Positions 54,905 through 63,434 of a stretch of 64,000 nt of DNA are shown here, piece after piece. This DNA is from MedAcidi-G1 sp000817085. Lineage in GTDB: Bacteria > Actinomycetota > Acidimicrobiia > Acidimicrobiales > MedAcidi-G1. The translations under genes and the position numbers were made by a program. A model generated the notes under the pieces. The model did no database searches and was not told the DNA's origin. It saw only the letters and a program-made list of their open reading frames with translations. The first letter of the stretch is position 1, and each line of letters begins with the position of its first letter. The DNA is taken from positions 1 through 64,000 of the forward strand of contig JBJLAO010000003.1 of assembly GCA_045568635.1 (NCBI GenBank), in the 5' to 3' direction.

Positions 54905-55930
54905 TTAAATCAACCCAAGGATTTTAACTAAGCGTCGGCGGTGAAATAATGCGTCACCCCATGTGGATGCAAGAATCCATCCGCGCTTGAGCCATATCTG
55001 TAGATCATGTTCGACTGTGTAACCGATCGCTCCATGGCATTGAAGAGCTGATCTACATGCAAGTTCTACAGCCTCACTGGCTAAAGCTTTTGCAGCTGAC
55101 ACCTCTCCCGAAACTGTGAAATTTTCTGTAGGGCTTCTTTCATGATCTATTGCCCAGCTGGCTACCTGAACTAGTGGTCTCGCAAACTCGATTGCTATTG
55201 CCATATCTGAGCAGTGGTGCTTGACTGCTTGATTCGTTCCAACTGGTTTCCCAAACTGTTTTCTTTCTGAAACATAGCTGACTGTCATCTCTAGAAGTTT
55301 TTGTGCTACTCCTACTGCTTGTGCTGCGGCAGATAGTGCACCACGGTTGGTCAAGTCTTCAATCGCTTCAGGTTCTTCAGAAATTAGTGTTTTAGGAGTT
55401 GGTGACCATTCGACCATGCTGGTTTTATAACGCGGGTCAATTGAAGTTGTGGGGGTATGCAGAATTTCTTTTGTCGGAACTGCGTGAAGCTCATTTTCTT
55501 TACTAAGCAAAATAAGGTCAGATTTTTCAACTGAAACGACTCGTGTGTCTATTGAAGAACCAACTGTCAATTTTCTCGAACCAGCTGCTGATTCTTCCAA
55601 TATTTCTTGAGCCATTTCGTTTTGCGCCCATCGCGTTATTAAAGGTGCTGCGACCGCTGCATGTTCTGCTACGGGTTCTGGACAGGCTGAACGCCCGAGT
55701 TCTTCTAAAATGAAAACCAGGTCGGAACTGCCCATACCTAAACCTCCGAATTCTTCGGGTATCGCAATTCCCATAAGCCCTGTTTCAGAAAGTGTCTCCC
55801 ACAGACCATCAATAAGTCCTGATGGTCTTTCACCAGCTAATTGTAGTGCTTCTACAGAGCACTCTTTTTCTAAAATGGAAGCAACATTAGAAGCAAACAG
55901 CTCCTGTTGTTCAGTTGGTGCGAAACGCAT
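54905..55930 (-). CDS. ipdE2: Acyl-CoA dehydrogenase subunit, IpdE2-like
   Basis: A 341-residue ACAD with helical start, EEFGGLGMGSSDLVFILEELG, ERKQFGKPVGTNQAVKHHCSDMAI and LQCHGAIGYTVEHDLQIWLKR. It is shorter than the 380-390 usual for the family and lacks a YxGT loop, as in the beta-type subunits of steroid-degrading heteromeric ACADs (FadE33/IpdE2). It is the last gene of a tightly packed minus-strand operon and lies 8 bases from its larger partner. The assignment rests on context and length; another FadE pair is possible. Confidence 0.7.
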   Translation of the reverse strand: MRFAPTEQQELFASNVASILEKECSVEALQLAGERPSGLIDGLWETLSETGLMGIAIPEEFGGLGMGSSDLVFILEELGRSACPEPVAEHAAVAAPLITRWAQNEMAQEILEESAAGSRKLTVGSSIDTRVVSVEKSDLILLSKENELHAVPTKEILHTPTTSIDPRYKTSMVEWSPTPKTLISEEPEAIEDLTNRGALSAAAQAVGVAQKLLEMTVSYVSERKQFGKPVGTNQAVKHHCSDMAIAIEFARPLVQVASWAIDHERSPTENFTVSGEVSAAKALASEAVELACRSALQCHGAIGYTVEHDLQIWLKRGWILASTWGDALFHRRRLVKILGLI

Positions 55931-55938
55931 CTACCTTC

Positions 55939-57099
55939 CTACTTTCTCGGCAAACCTAGAACACGTTCAGCAATTATGTTTCGCTGAATCTCGTTTGTTC
56001 CTGCGTATATAGGTCCGGCCAGAGCAAATAGGTAACCTTTTAGCCATTCGGTGTCATCGTTCGAATCAGGGGAATCTGTTATTAGGTCGGACCGATCTCT
56101 TAAAATTCGTAGAGCAGTGGCATGAAGTTCAACATCTAATTCTGACCAGAAAACCTTCATTATTGAAGGTTCAGAATTTAGTGGCTCCCCTTCTAGGATT
56201 CGTGTTGCAGTTCTCTGAGCTTGCCATCGATAAGCGTGAGCTCTCATCCATGAGTTGACGACTTCTTCCGTGAGACTGGGATCTGGTTTTGGCTCTGTTG
56301 CAGCGTGAAGGCTGATAAGTCTTTCCGCCGCTGCAGTGAAGCGACCTGGTGCTCTTAGGTTTAAGCCGCGTTCATTGGACGCTGTTGACATAGCAACAGA
56401 CCAACCGTCTCCTTCTCCACCGAGAAGATTAGAGGAATGGACACGGCAGTCATCAAAAAATATTTCAGCAAATGCAGGTTCACCATCAAGGCGTTTGACT
56501 GGTCTGCGCTCTAAACCTTCTGAGTCAGCTGGTACAAGCAGGTATGACAAACCCTGATGTCTTTCAGAGTCTGGGTCAGTTCTAACGATGCAAAATATCC
56601 AATCCGCCCAGGCACCACGAGAGCACCAAGTTTTCTGACCGTTGATCACAAACCATTCGTCATCTTTTTGGGCTTTTGTTTTTATTGAGGCTAAGTCGCT
56701 TCCGGCATCTGGTTCTGACCATCCTTGTGCCCAGATTTCTTCTCCGGCTGCCATCGCTTGTAAAAACCGATTTTTTTGTTCATCAGTGCCGAAATCAAAC
56801 AAAGCGGGCGCTAGTAAATTAATACCATTTGTATTGACACGTCCCGGCGCACCTGAGTGGTAATACTCTTCTTCAAAAATCAGCCATTCAGGTATACCTA
56901 AATCTCTTCCTCCGTACTTTTCTGGCCATGTAATAACAGACCATCCGTTTTTGAAAAGTTTTTTTTCCCACGCTCTATGAAGTTCAAACCCTTCTTGAGT
57001 GTCCATAGAAGGTAACGGTTCTTTGGGAATATTTTCTTTAAGCCAGTTTCTTACTTCGGTACGAAAGTCTTTTTGTTCTCTTGTTGGGTCTAAATCCAT
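55939..57099 (-). CDS. ipdE1: Acyl-CoA dehydrogenase subunit, IpdE1-like
   Basis: A 386-residue ACAD matching FadE30/IpdE1 in length. It has WPEKYGGRDLG, the FAD/substrate stretch WAQGWSEPDAGSDLAS and GQKTWCSRG, and ends IYAGTNEIQRNIIAERVLGLPR. Where most ACADs have the catalytic Glu in YEGT, this has Ala, as is common in alpha subunits of steroid-active pairs. It would desaturate a ring-derived acyl-CoA together with the neighbouring smaller subunit. It lies 2 bases from the ipdC-like gene. Confidence 0.75.
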   Translation of the reverse strand: MDLDPTREQKDFRTEVRNWLKENIPKEPLPSMDTQEGFELHRAWEKKLFKNGWSVITWPEKYGGRDLGIPEWLIFEEEYYHSGAPGRVNTNGINLLAPALFDFGTDEQKNRFLQAMAAGEEIWAQGWSEPDAGSDLASIKTKAQKDDEWFVINGQKTWCSRGAWADWIFCIVRTDPDSERHQGLSYLLVPADSEGLERRPVKRLDGEPAFAEIFFDDCRVHSSNLLGGEGDGWSVAMSTASNERGLNLRAPGRFTAAAERLISLHAATEPKPDPSLTEEVVNSWMRAHAYRWQAQRTATRILEGEPLNSEPSIMKVFWSELDVELHATALRILRDRSDLITDSPDSNDDTEWLKGYLFALAGPIYAGTNEIQRNIIAERVLGLPRK

Positions 57100-57101
57100 T
57101 T

Positions 57102-58160
57102 TTAACTTTTTCCGAATCGGTCAAGTGAGTTTGTCGCCTCTTCAATAATTCTTTTTACTAGCTCTTCACTGGCAGGTAATTCATTTATTGACCCAACTCC
57201 TTGACCAGTAGGTAAAATTCCAACTTCTAAATGGCCATCAACCATTGTCGCCTTTGTCAGCATCGGAGCGTTAGCTGCTAGGGCTAACTGGCTCCATGTT
57301 AATTTCTGAGTTTTTTTCATCCTTAAGCCTTCGGTAATCAGGCTCTTAAAGGTTGTGCCGGATAGTCGCCTGAAACGTAAAGCATTAAGTAGTGCTATGG
57401 GAAAAGCAAGCAAGCGAGCCTTTTCAAGTCGTTCCACCATTTTGTTGGAAATAACTCTTTGCGGTGCACCGTCAATTGCTTTGGTGACGACTGTCTGGGT
57501 TGATGAAGTAGCCAGGTAAACATTTTTTACATTCTCCGGAACGTCGCTTTCACTTGTTAGAAGAAATCTAGTCCCCATTGCTACTCCAGAAGCCCCCCAT
57601 GCCAAAGCAGCAGCTAGTCCTCTTCCATCCGTGAAGCCACCAGCCGCAATTACAGGAATTTCTACTGAGTCAATCACTTGAGGTATTAAAAGTGAGGTCG
57701 GAATAACTCCTGTATGACCACCTCCCTCAGAACCTTGTGCGATGACTGCATCAACACCTAACTCAGCTACCTTCTCTGCGTGTCGTGCTGCTCCGACAGT
57801 AGGTATGACTATCACACCTGCTTCTTTTAGACGCTCAACTATTCGTTGTGTAGGTGCTTGAGCGAATGAAGCTACTGGAACCTGAGAGTCGATTAAATGT
57901 TCGATTCTAGAGTCGATGTCTAAAGCATCTGTTCTGAGGTTAACGCCGAAGGGATTATCTGTATTATTTTTGATTTCTTCAATTGCTTTGACCATTTCTT
58001 CAAAAGTAAGTGTTGCTGCTGCGAGTATCCCGAGAGCACCTGCCCGACAGGTAGCTGCAACTAGATTCGGACCTGCGACCCAACCCATACCAGTTTGAAC
58101 TATCGGGTATTTGACACCGGTTAGCTCACAAAAATTCGTTTTTAATCTAGTGTCGCTCAT
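57102..58160 (-). CDS. ipdC: FMN-dependent nitronate monooxygenase-family reductase, IpdC-like
   Basis: A 352-residue TIM-barrel flavoprotein (mycobacterial IpdC is about 355). It has GVKYPIVQTGMGW, GVNLRTD, QGSEGGGHTG and IAAGGFTDGRGLAAALAWGASGVAMGTRF, the FMN and phosphate motifs of the family. IpdC acts in the steps that free ring C/D intermediates during HIP degradation. Adjacent CoA-transferase-like genes make this role much likelier than nitroalkane oxidation. The start overlaps the ipdB stop by 4 bases. Confidence 0.82.
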   Translation of the reverse strand: MSDTRLKTNFCELTGVKYPIVQTGMGWVAGPNLVAATCRAGALGILAAATLTFEEMVKAIEEIKNNTDNPFGVNLRTDALDIDSRIEHLIDSQVPVASFAQAPTQRIVERLKEAGVIVIPTVGAARHAEKVAELGVDAVIAQGSEGGGHTGVIPTSLLIPQVIDSVEIPVIAAGGFTDGRGLAAALAWGASGVAMGTRFLLTSESDVPENVKNVYLATSSTQTVVTKAIDGAPQRVISNKMVERLEKARLLAFPIALLNALRFRRLSGTTFKSLITEGLRMKKTQKLTWSQLALAANAPMLTKATMVDGHLEVGILPTGQGVGSINELPASEELVKRIIEEATNSLDRFGKS

Positions 58161-58924
58161 TTTTTGGCAAATTCTGCTTTACGTAAACCATGCGGATCAA
58201 TTACTTCCCTAATAAGCTCAAGTTCTTCTTTTGTGGGTATGCGGGTCTCTTCAACTTCGTCTGGTACTAGAAGTTCAAATCCGGTTGCGCCAATTATTTC
58301 TTCAACTGTTACATTCGGGTGGCAAGAAACTAACTGCATGCGTTTTTCTTGATTAGAAAAATTTAGGACCCCTAAATTTGAAACGATTTGACGAATTTCG
58401 TGATTGCTTTGTATCCAACCTGAGAGTTCAGAAACTCTGTCGTATCCGGGACCTGAAACAACATCTACTTTTTCGACAAAACTACGAGTTGAATGGTTTG
58501 GTATCCAATAACTGGTCGTGTTGTTTACCAGATTGCCGGGAGCACCTCGAAGCCCTAAGAGTTGAGCTTTAGGTTTTTTCCAGTCCCCGATTGCAGCAAA
58601 ATTCTGATTTCCGTATGGATCTATCTGGCTTGCACCCATGACTATATGACGGCGCCCTGACCAAACAATGTCGAAAAGGTCTCGGTAAGGCATCCATGCT
58701 TCCACCAATCGTTCCGCATCTGGATCTCCTACAGGAATGGTGTTAGCAGCTAAGACAGAAACTGTGTCCGTCATTACCATGTCAGATTCGAATGTGGCTT
58801 TAGCCAAGCGCCCAGCTATCACAGGAACATTCCCTATGGGGTTGCACAAAATCTCTCCATCTCCCCGGAAGCCGTCAGCAATCGCAGTGACACAGATCTC
58901 ATCGATTGTTGCATCATCAGCCAT
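58157..58924 (-). CDS. ipdB: Steroid ring-opening hydrolase beta subunit (CoA-transferase family), IpdB-like
   Basis: A 255-residue family I CoA-transferase beta-fold subunit, close to the 250 residues of mycobacterial IpdB. It has GDGEILCNPIGNVPVIAGRLAK, GASQIDPYGNQNFAAIGDW, LLGLRGAPGN and the C-terminal DPHGLRKAEF. In IpdAB the fold hydrolyses a cyclic steroid-derived CoA thioester rather than transferring CoA. It overlaps ipdA by 8 bases and ipdC by 4. Confidence 0.85.
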   Translation of the reverse strand: MADDATIDEICVTAIADGFRGDGEILCNPIGNVPVIAGRLAKATFESDMVMTDTVSVLAANTIPVGDPDAERLVEAWMPYRDLFDIVWSGRRHIVMGASQIDPYGNQNFAAIGDWKKPKAQLLGLRGAPGNLVNNTTSYWIPNHSTRSFVEKVDVVSGPGYDRVSELSGWIQSNHEIRQIVSNLGVLNFSNQEKRMQLVSCHPNVTVEEIIGATGFELLVPDEVEETRIPTKEELELIREVIDPHGLRKAEFAKK

Positions 58925-59795
58925 TTTGGCTCTCTTCTATTTGGGTTCTTGAGTCAACTGCTTTTAAGTATTCCTGATGACTAGTTACTTCTAAGTATTT
59001 TTGTTTGAAGCTTTCCCAACTTTGGAGATCTTTAGCGCTGGCTGCATATTCACTTTGGAAAATCTCATCTCTTCCGTAATCGGGAGGACATTCAGTGAAG
59101 TGAGCTCCTCTTGGAGCTTCGATTACACCGTCGACGAATAGTCTCGGAATTTTAAGAGTGTGGACACTTCCTTCTTTCAGGAAGTCTTCGGTAGGGATTA
59201 TCTTTTCGCAGCTCATGAACGTGCGTTTGGCTGCTTTTGCAAAAAGGTCGTCAAAATACAAATCCGGACCTAAAAATTGTCCGTTTCCTTGAGAATCAGC
59301 CCTGTTCATATGAATAAGAGAGACGTCGAGATTTAAGGCGGGTATCGCTACCAGTTCTTCACCTTTTTCACCATTGCTTGATTCGTAAGGAGATTCGATT
59401 GTCTTTATTTCAGGGTTCATCATGAGCATGTCACTGCCTAAACCAGCTCTTGTTGGATAAAAAGGCATACGATGCGCTGCAGCTAGCAACCCTAAATAAA
59501 AAGCGCCTTCGTCTAGTTCACCAGTTTCGATAATTCCTTCTTGTTTAGCGTTTCTAAAATGCGGTTCTAGAGCTATTGAATCAAGTGAAACGAACCCATA
59601 AATAGCTTTACGAATCTTCCCTGTAGCACAAAGCAGCCCTACTTCTGGCCCTCCATAGCTGACGATTGTAAGATCCTTCAAATTGCTGCATGCTATTGCT
59701 CGTACCAGAGACATGGGTTTTCGACGTGAACCCCAACCACCTATACCTATAGTCATCCCATCTGATAATTCTTCGATGACTTCTGTTTCTGTCAT
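58917..59795 (-). CDS. ipdA: Steroid ring-opening hydrolase alpha subunit (CoA-transferase family), IpdA-like
   Basis: About 292 residues from Met at 59795 (MTETEVIEELSDG), the same length as mycobacterial IpdA. The longer open frame to 60047 runs through the divergent SDR gene and has no family similarity, so it is rejected. Motifs are GMTIGIGGWGSRRKP, IVSYGGPEVG, ELDEGAFYLGLLAAA and FYPTRAGLGSD. It pairs with IpdB; the operon starts here. The 82 bases to the divergent SDR start should hold both promoters; I saw no clear KstR2-type palindrome. Confidence 0.85.
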   Translation of the reverse strand: MTETEVIEELSDGMTIGIGGWGSRRKPMSLVRAIACSNLKDLTIVSYGGPEVGLLCATGKIRKAIYGFVSLDSIALEPHFRNAKQEGIIETGELDEGAFYLGLLAAAHRMPFYPTRAGLGSDMLMMNPEIKTIESPYESSNGEKGEELVAIPALNLDVSLIHMNRADSQGNGQFLGPDLYFDDLFAKAAKRTFMSCEKIIPTEDFLKEGSVHTLKIPRLFVDGVIEAPRGAHFTECPPDYGRDEIFQSEYAASAKDLQSWESFKQKYLEVTSHQEYLKAVDSRTQIEESQNG

Positions 59796-59877
59796 TTTTT
59801 TGTCAATCACAACTTCAACGCTAGGGCAACCCACGCTATGCAACGACCTGAGATAATCTTCTAGTGTGAATATTTCT

Positions 59878-60681
59878 ATGGACAAAACTGAAATTCTTGA
59901 TTTCTCGGGTAAAACGGTGATTGTTACCGGTGGGACCCGAGGTCTTGGACGCGTTATTTCAGAATCTTTTCTAGATGCCGGAGCAAACGTTATTGTGTGT
60001 GCGCGCAATGCGCCTGAGAAACCGGTTTTTTCTGAATCAAGTAACAATGAAGCCGTTTTTTTTGAAACTGATGTAAGAAATCCTGATCAGGTTGAATCTC
60101 TTGTTTCTGAAGTTTTTCAAAAGTTTGGTCGCATCGATGTGCTTGTAAACAATGCTGGAGGGGCGCCTTCAGTTAAATCTTCAGATGCTTCACCGCGCTT
60201 TAATGAAAAAGTTGTTTCATTAAACCTTTTAGCTTCTATGCACTGTTCTCAATCTGTATTTCCTGTAATGACTTCTCAAGAAGACAATGGCGTCATCATC
60301 AATATCTCTTCAGTCAGTGGCAGTAGACCCAATCCCGCAGGAATGGCTTACGGGGCTGCTAAGGCTGGTTTGGACAATTTGAGTAAAACTTTAGCTCATG
60401 AGTGGAGTCCAAAAATACGTGTTCTGACTTTGGCGGTTGGACTAATAGAAACTGATGAATCCTCTGAGTTTTACGGCGATGAAGAAAAACGTTTAAATCT
60501 CGCTAACCATCTAGCTATGAAGCGTCTGGGAAGACCAGAAGAAATCGCTGATATGTGCATGGTGCTTGCCTCACCTTTGGCTCGTTGGATGACCGGAACC
60601 ACTGTCGAGGTTCATGGAGGTGGAGAGAGTCCTTTCTATTTGAAAGAAATCTCCGATACTAGTGCAGAAGAAAACTCATAA
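59878..60681 (+). CDS. Short-chain dehydrogenase/reductase, possibly IpdF-like
   Basis: About 267 residues from ATG 59878; a GTG at 59866 is possible but would add only four residues. It has VTGGTRGLGR for the cofactor, VNNAGG, and the catalytic Ser-Tyr-Lys in NISSVSGS and AYGAAKAG. The first-strand context allows either NADP or NAD. Divergent from ipdA, so probably coregulated. A role in reducing or oxidising a ring keto or hydroxy group in HIP degradation, like IpdF, is inferred from context only. Confidence 0.8.
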   Translation: MDKTEILDFSGKTVIVTGGTRGLGRVISESFLDAGANVIVCARNAPEKPVFSESSNNEAVFFETDVRNPDQVESLVSEVFQKFGRIDVLVNNAGGAPSVKSSDASPRFNEKVVSLNLLASMHCSQSVFPVMTSQEDNGVIINISSVSGSRPNPAGMAYGAAKAGLDNLSKTLAHEWSPKIRVLTLAVGLIETDESSEFYGDEEKRLNLANHLAMKRLGRPEEIADMCMVLASPLARWMTGTTVEVHGGGESPFYLKEISDTSAEENS

Positions 60682-60695
60682 TATTTTTGAAAAAA

Positions 60696-61625
60696 ATGGC
60701 ACCTACCTTTCTCACTGAAGAATCGCCAACCTACGGGGTAGTGCAATCTGTTTCACCTATGGTGAGGCGGATCGTTGCAAAAAATCCTTCTAAATTTACT
60801 TATCACGGGACCGGTACTTACATCATTGGGGATCCTAATGGAAGCGAACTAACCGTAATAGATCCAGGCCCTCGTGATGACGCACATCTGGCCGCTCTTT
60901 TGGATGCTATAGGAAACAAAAATGTGAGCCATATCTTAGTGACACACACGCACCCTGATCATTCTCCTGCAGCTACCAGCCTCTCTGAGGTCACTTCAGC
61001 TCCGACATACGGATTCGGGAAACATCCTCTGGCAGCTACTAAAAAAGCTGATGACGTCGACCAGACACAACAAGACGATCTTGAAGGTAGAGGTGATACT
61101 GAATTTGTTCCTGATGTTGAAATAGGAAATGGAGATGTGATTGTTGGTGAAGGTTTCACTTTTGAAGCTCTCCATACTCCGGGACACATCTCCAACCATT
61201 TATGTTTTTCTTTGGAAGAGGAATCTACTTTGTTTACTGGCGATCATGTTATGGGATGGTCGACGACTGTGATTCCGGCTCCAGACGGGAACCTCTCTCA
61301 TTATCTTTCTAATTTACGCCGCCTTCTTGAACGTTCTGAAATGATTTATCGACCTACTCACGGTCCTGCGATTGAGGACCCTCTTCCTTTTGTTAATTCT
61401 CTAATCGAACATCGGGAGAAGCGCACGACGCAAATAATTGCTGCAATCAATAAGAAACCTAAGACAATTAAAGAATTAGTCAACGATATGTATTCTGATG
61501 TTGATGAAAGTCTTCACAAGGCAGCCGGTAGTTCTGTGTATGCACATCTATTGGACCTTGCTCGTATTGGTGTTGTCTCGGCGGAGCCTGATTTAGATAT
61601 GGACGCTGAGTGGAGGGTTAAGTAG
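60696..61625 (+). CDS. Metallo-beta-lactamase-fold hydrolase
   Basis: About 309 residues from ATG 60696 (TTG 60687 is upstream but lacks support). The metal site is complete: THTHPDHSPA (HxHxDH), HISNHL after PGH, and FTGDHVMG, with the last His in RPTHGPA. A C-terminal winged-helix-like region of about 80 residues (REKRTTQIIAAINKK) matches LACTB2-type members. It may hydrolyse a thioester or lactone of the pathway, but the family is broad. The gene follows the SDR by 14 bases and converges with the next SDR. Confidence 0.82.
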   Translation: MAPTFLTEESPTYGVVQSVSPMVRRIVAKNPSKFTYHGTGTYIIGDPNGSELTVIDPGPRDDAHLAALLDAIGNKNVSHILVTHTHPDHSPAATSLSEVTSAPTYGFGKHPLAATKKADDVDQTQQDDLEGRGDTEFVPDVEIGNGDVIVGEGFTFEALHTPGHISNHLCFSLEEESTLFTGDHVMGWSTTVIPAPDGNLSHYLSNLRRLLERSEMIYRPTHGPAIEDPLPFVNSLIEHREKRTTQIIAAINKKPKTIKELVNDMYSDVDESLHKAAGSSVYAHLLDLARIGVVSAEPDLDMDAEWRVK

Positions 61626-61635
61626 AAATTAGGAA

Positions 61636-62421
61636 TTAGGGTTGCTGGCTTGAAACTGAAATGACTTCGCCTGTCATGTAGGAAGAGTAATCGCTGGCTA
61701 AGAAAACCATTACATTTGCTACTTCCCATGGTTCTGCGGCGCGTCCTAAGGCTTCTTGCTCTATTAAAGAATCTATTAGCTCTTGGTTGCTAGATTTTGC
61801 AAGATTCGGGTGCATAGCCAAACTCGGTGCTACGCAGTTAACTCGTATGTCGTATTCCGCTGCTTCAATAGCAACGCATCGTGTAAGTGCCATAACGCCT
61901 GCTTTTGCTGCTGCGTAGTGAGACTGGCCTGTTTGCGCGCGCCATCCTAAAACCGAAGCGTTGTTTACTATTACTCCTGTGTTTTTCTCCTGCATTTTTT
62001 TCAATGCTGCTCTTGTGCAACGCATTGTTCCATTTAGTGTCACGTCGATGACTCGCGACCATTCTTCATCATCCATTTCAACTAGCAAGCTTTGAGCTCC
62101 TAAACCTGCGTTGTTGATTAAGACATCGATTTTTTCATATTCTTCTATCGTTTTGTCGAACAAATTCTGCACTTGTTCTTCTTTCGTTACATCACACACA
62201 ATTGAAAGAGGTGCCTCTCCATTGATCTGGCCCAATGCATCACAGGTATCTTCAAGTCTTTTTTCATGAACATCGGAAATAATTACGGTAGCTCCTTCTT
62301 CAATGCAGCGTCGTGCCACTGCAGAACCAATTCCAGTTCCCGCAGCAGCGGTTACAACCACTACCTTCTCTTCTAAGAGGCTGTGGCCTTCGACATAATT
62401 TGGAGGAGTTTTAGTTGCCAT
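61636..62421 (-). CDS. Short-chain dehydrogenase/reductase
   Basis: A 261-residue classical SDR with VTAAAGTGIGSAVARR, INNAGLG, and Ser-Tyr-Lys in NNASVLGW and HYAAAKAG. Length is that of Rv3549c in the mycobacterial KstR2 regulon, and it lies next to a 304-residue SDR the length of Rv3548c, as in that locus. Substrate is unknown. Confidence 0.82.
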   Translation of the reverse strand: MATKTPPNYVEGHSLLEEKVVVVTAAAGTGIGSAVARRCIEEGATVIISDVHEKRLEDTCDALGQINGEAPLSIVCDVTKEEQVQNLFDKTIEEYEKIDVLINNAGLGAQSLLVEMDDEEWSRVIDVTLNGTMRCTRAALKKMQEKNTGVIVNNASVLGWRAQTGQSHYAAAKAGVMALTRCVAIEAAEYDIRVNCVAPSLAMHPNLAKSSNQELIDSLIEQEALGRAAEPWEVANVMVFLASDYSSYMTGEVISVSSQQP

Positions 62422-62439
62422 AATCAGATCCTAGATCAA

Positions 62440-63354
62440 CTAGGCATTGCCCTGTTCTGTCTTTTCAGCCATTTCTTTCATCCGTCGCTCTAAATCTGCA
62501 AACAATGGGAGTTCTTCGACACCTATATCTGAATCTAATCTTTCGACAATCTCATCGAATGAAAAGGCTTCTCCGTCGTTAGCAGTCATTTCCCTTACTT
62601 CAGCAGGTTGGTTCCATACAGCTATTCGCTTTCCTGTGCATGTATATATTTGTGCTGTTATATCTTTGGCTGCGTCTGACAGTAAAAATGCCGCTAATGG
62701 TGCAATATCTTCTGGTGCTCCTGCTTCTATTTCAAAAGGAACGTTTTCTGACATTCGGGTCATTGCAGCGGGCGCTATACAGTTTGCATTCACCCCATAT
62801 CTCTTTAGAGCAAAAGCTGCGCTTTTTGTAAGAGATATGACTCCGCCTTTTGCAGCTGAATAGTTTGGTTGTGCTGTTGAAGCAACAAAAGCTCCTGAGG
62901 TGAAGCCAAGGATGCTTCCCCCTCCTTCTTGTTTACGCATTACGGCAGAGGCTGCTCTGTAAACATTGAAGTGACCTCTGAGATGAACTCTCACGACATC
63001 ATCGAATTCTTCATCCGTCATATTAAATAACATTCTTTCGCGCAGAATTCCTGCAGCGCATGCTACTCCGTCAATTCGTCCCCATGCTTCGATCGCAGTT
63101 TCAACTATGCGTTGGCCTACTTCTGATTCTGAAACATCGCCAGCCACAGCAATTGCATTTCCGCCTAATTCCTTAATTTGGTTTACGACTTCATCGGCTA
63201 CAGCACTTGAAGGAGCAGAACCGTCTAGTTCTACCCCATAGTCAGCAACAACTACGTTTGCTCCTTCTTCAGCGCATAGAATCGCGACAGCACGTCCGAT
63301 TCCATTTCCGGCTCCTGTTACTGCAATGTTTTTACCTGAAAGATGCCCAGCCAC
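62440..63354 (-). CDS. Short-chain dehydrogenase/reductase, long form (Rv3548c-like)
   Basis: A 304-residue SDR with VTGAGNGIGRAVAI, an active-site region CAAGILRERMLFN, and Ser-Tyr-Lys in GFTSGAFV and NYSAAKGG. The 40-residue C-terminal extension and length match the 304-residue SDR of the KstR2 regulon and multifunctional-enzyme-type 3-hydroxyacyl-CoA dehydrogenases. It probably acts on a CoA thioester in steroid ring or side-chain oxidation. It is 18 bases from the SDR downstream. Confidence 0.83.
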   Translation of the reverse strand: MAGHLSGKNIAVTGAGNGIGRAVAILCAEEGANVVVADYGVELDGSAPSSAVADEVVNQIKELGGNAIAVAGDVSESEVGQRIVETAIEAWGRIDGVACAAGILRERMLFNMTDEEFDDVVRVHLRGHFNVYRAASAVMRKQEGGGSILGFTSGAFVASTAQPNYSAAKGGVISLTKSAAFALKRYGVNANCIAPAAMTRMSENVPFEIEAGAPEDIAPLAAFLLSDAAKDITAQIYTCTGKRIAVWNQPAEVREMTANDGEAFSFDEIVERLDSDIGVEELPLFADLERRMKEMAEKTEQGNA

Positions 63355-63434
63355 TTTTTCTCCTTAATATATTTTTTATCAAAAGTTATGCGGCGACACT
63401 ATCGGAGGTCGCCCAATCGGCCTATCGTCGGAGA

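Noticed and set aside
59796..59877. KstR2-type operator between ipdA and the SDR
   Set aside because: I looked for the AAGCAAG-type palindrome and saw no convincing match, so no operator is annotated.
59796..60047. N-terminal extension of the IpdA-like frame
   Set aside because: These 84 residues overlap the divergent SDR gene, look non-protein-like, and the Met at 59795 gives the family's normal length.
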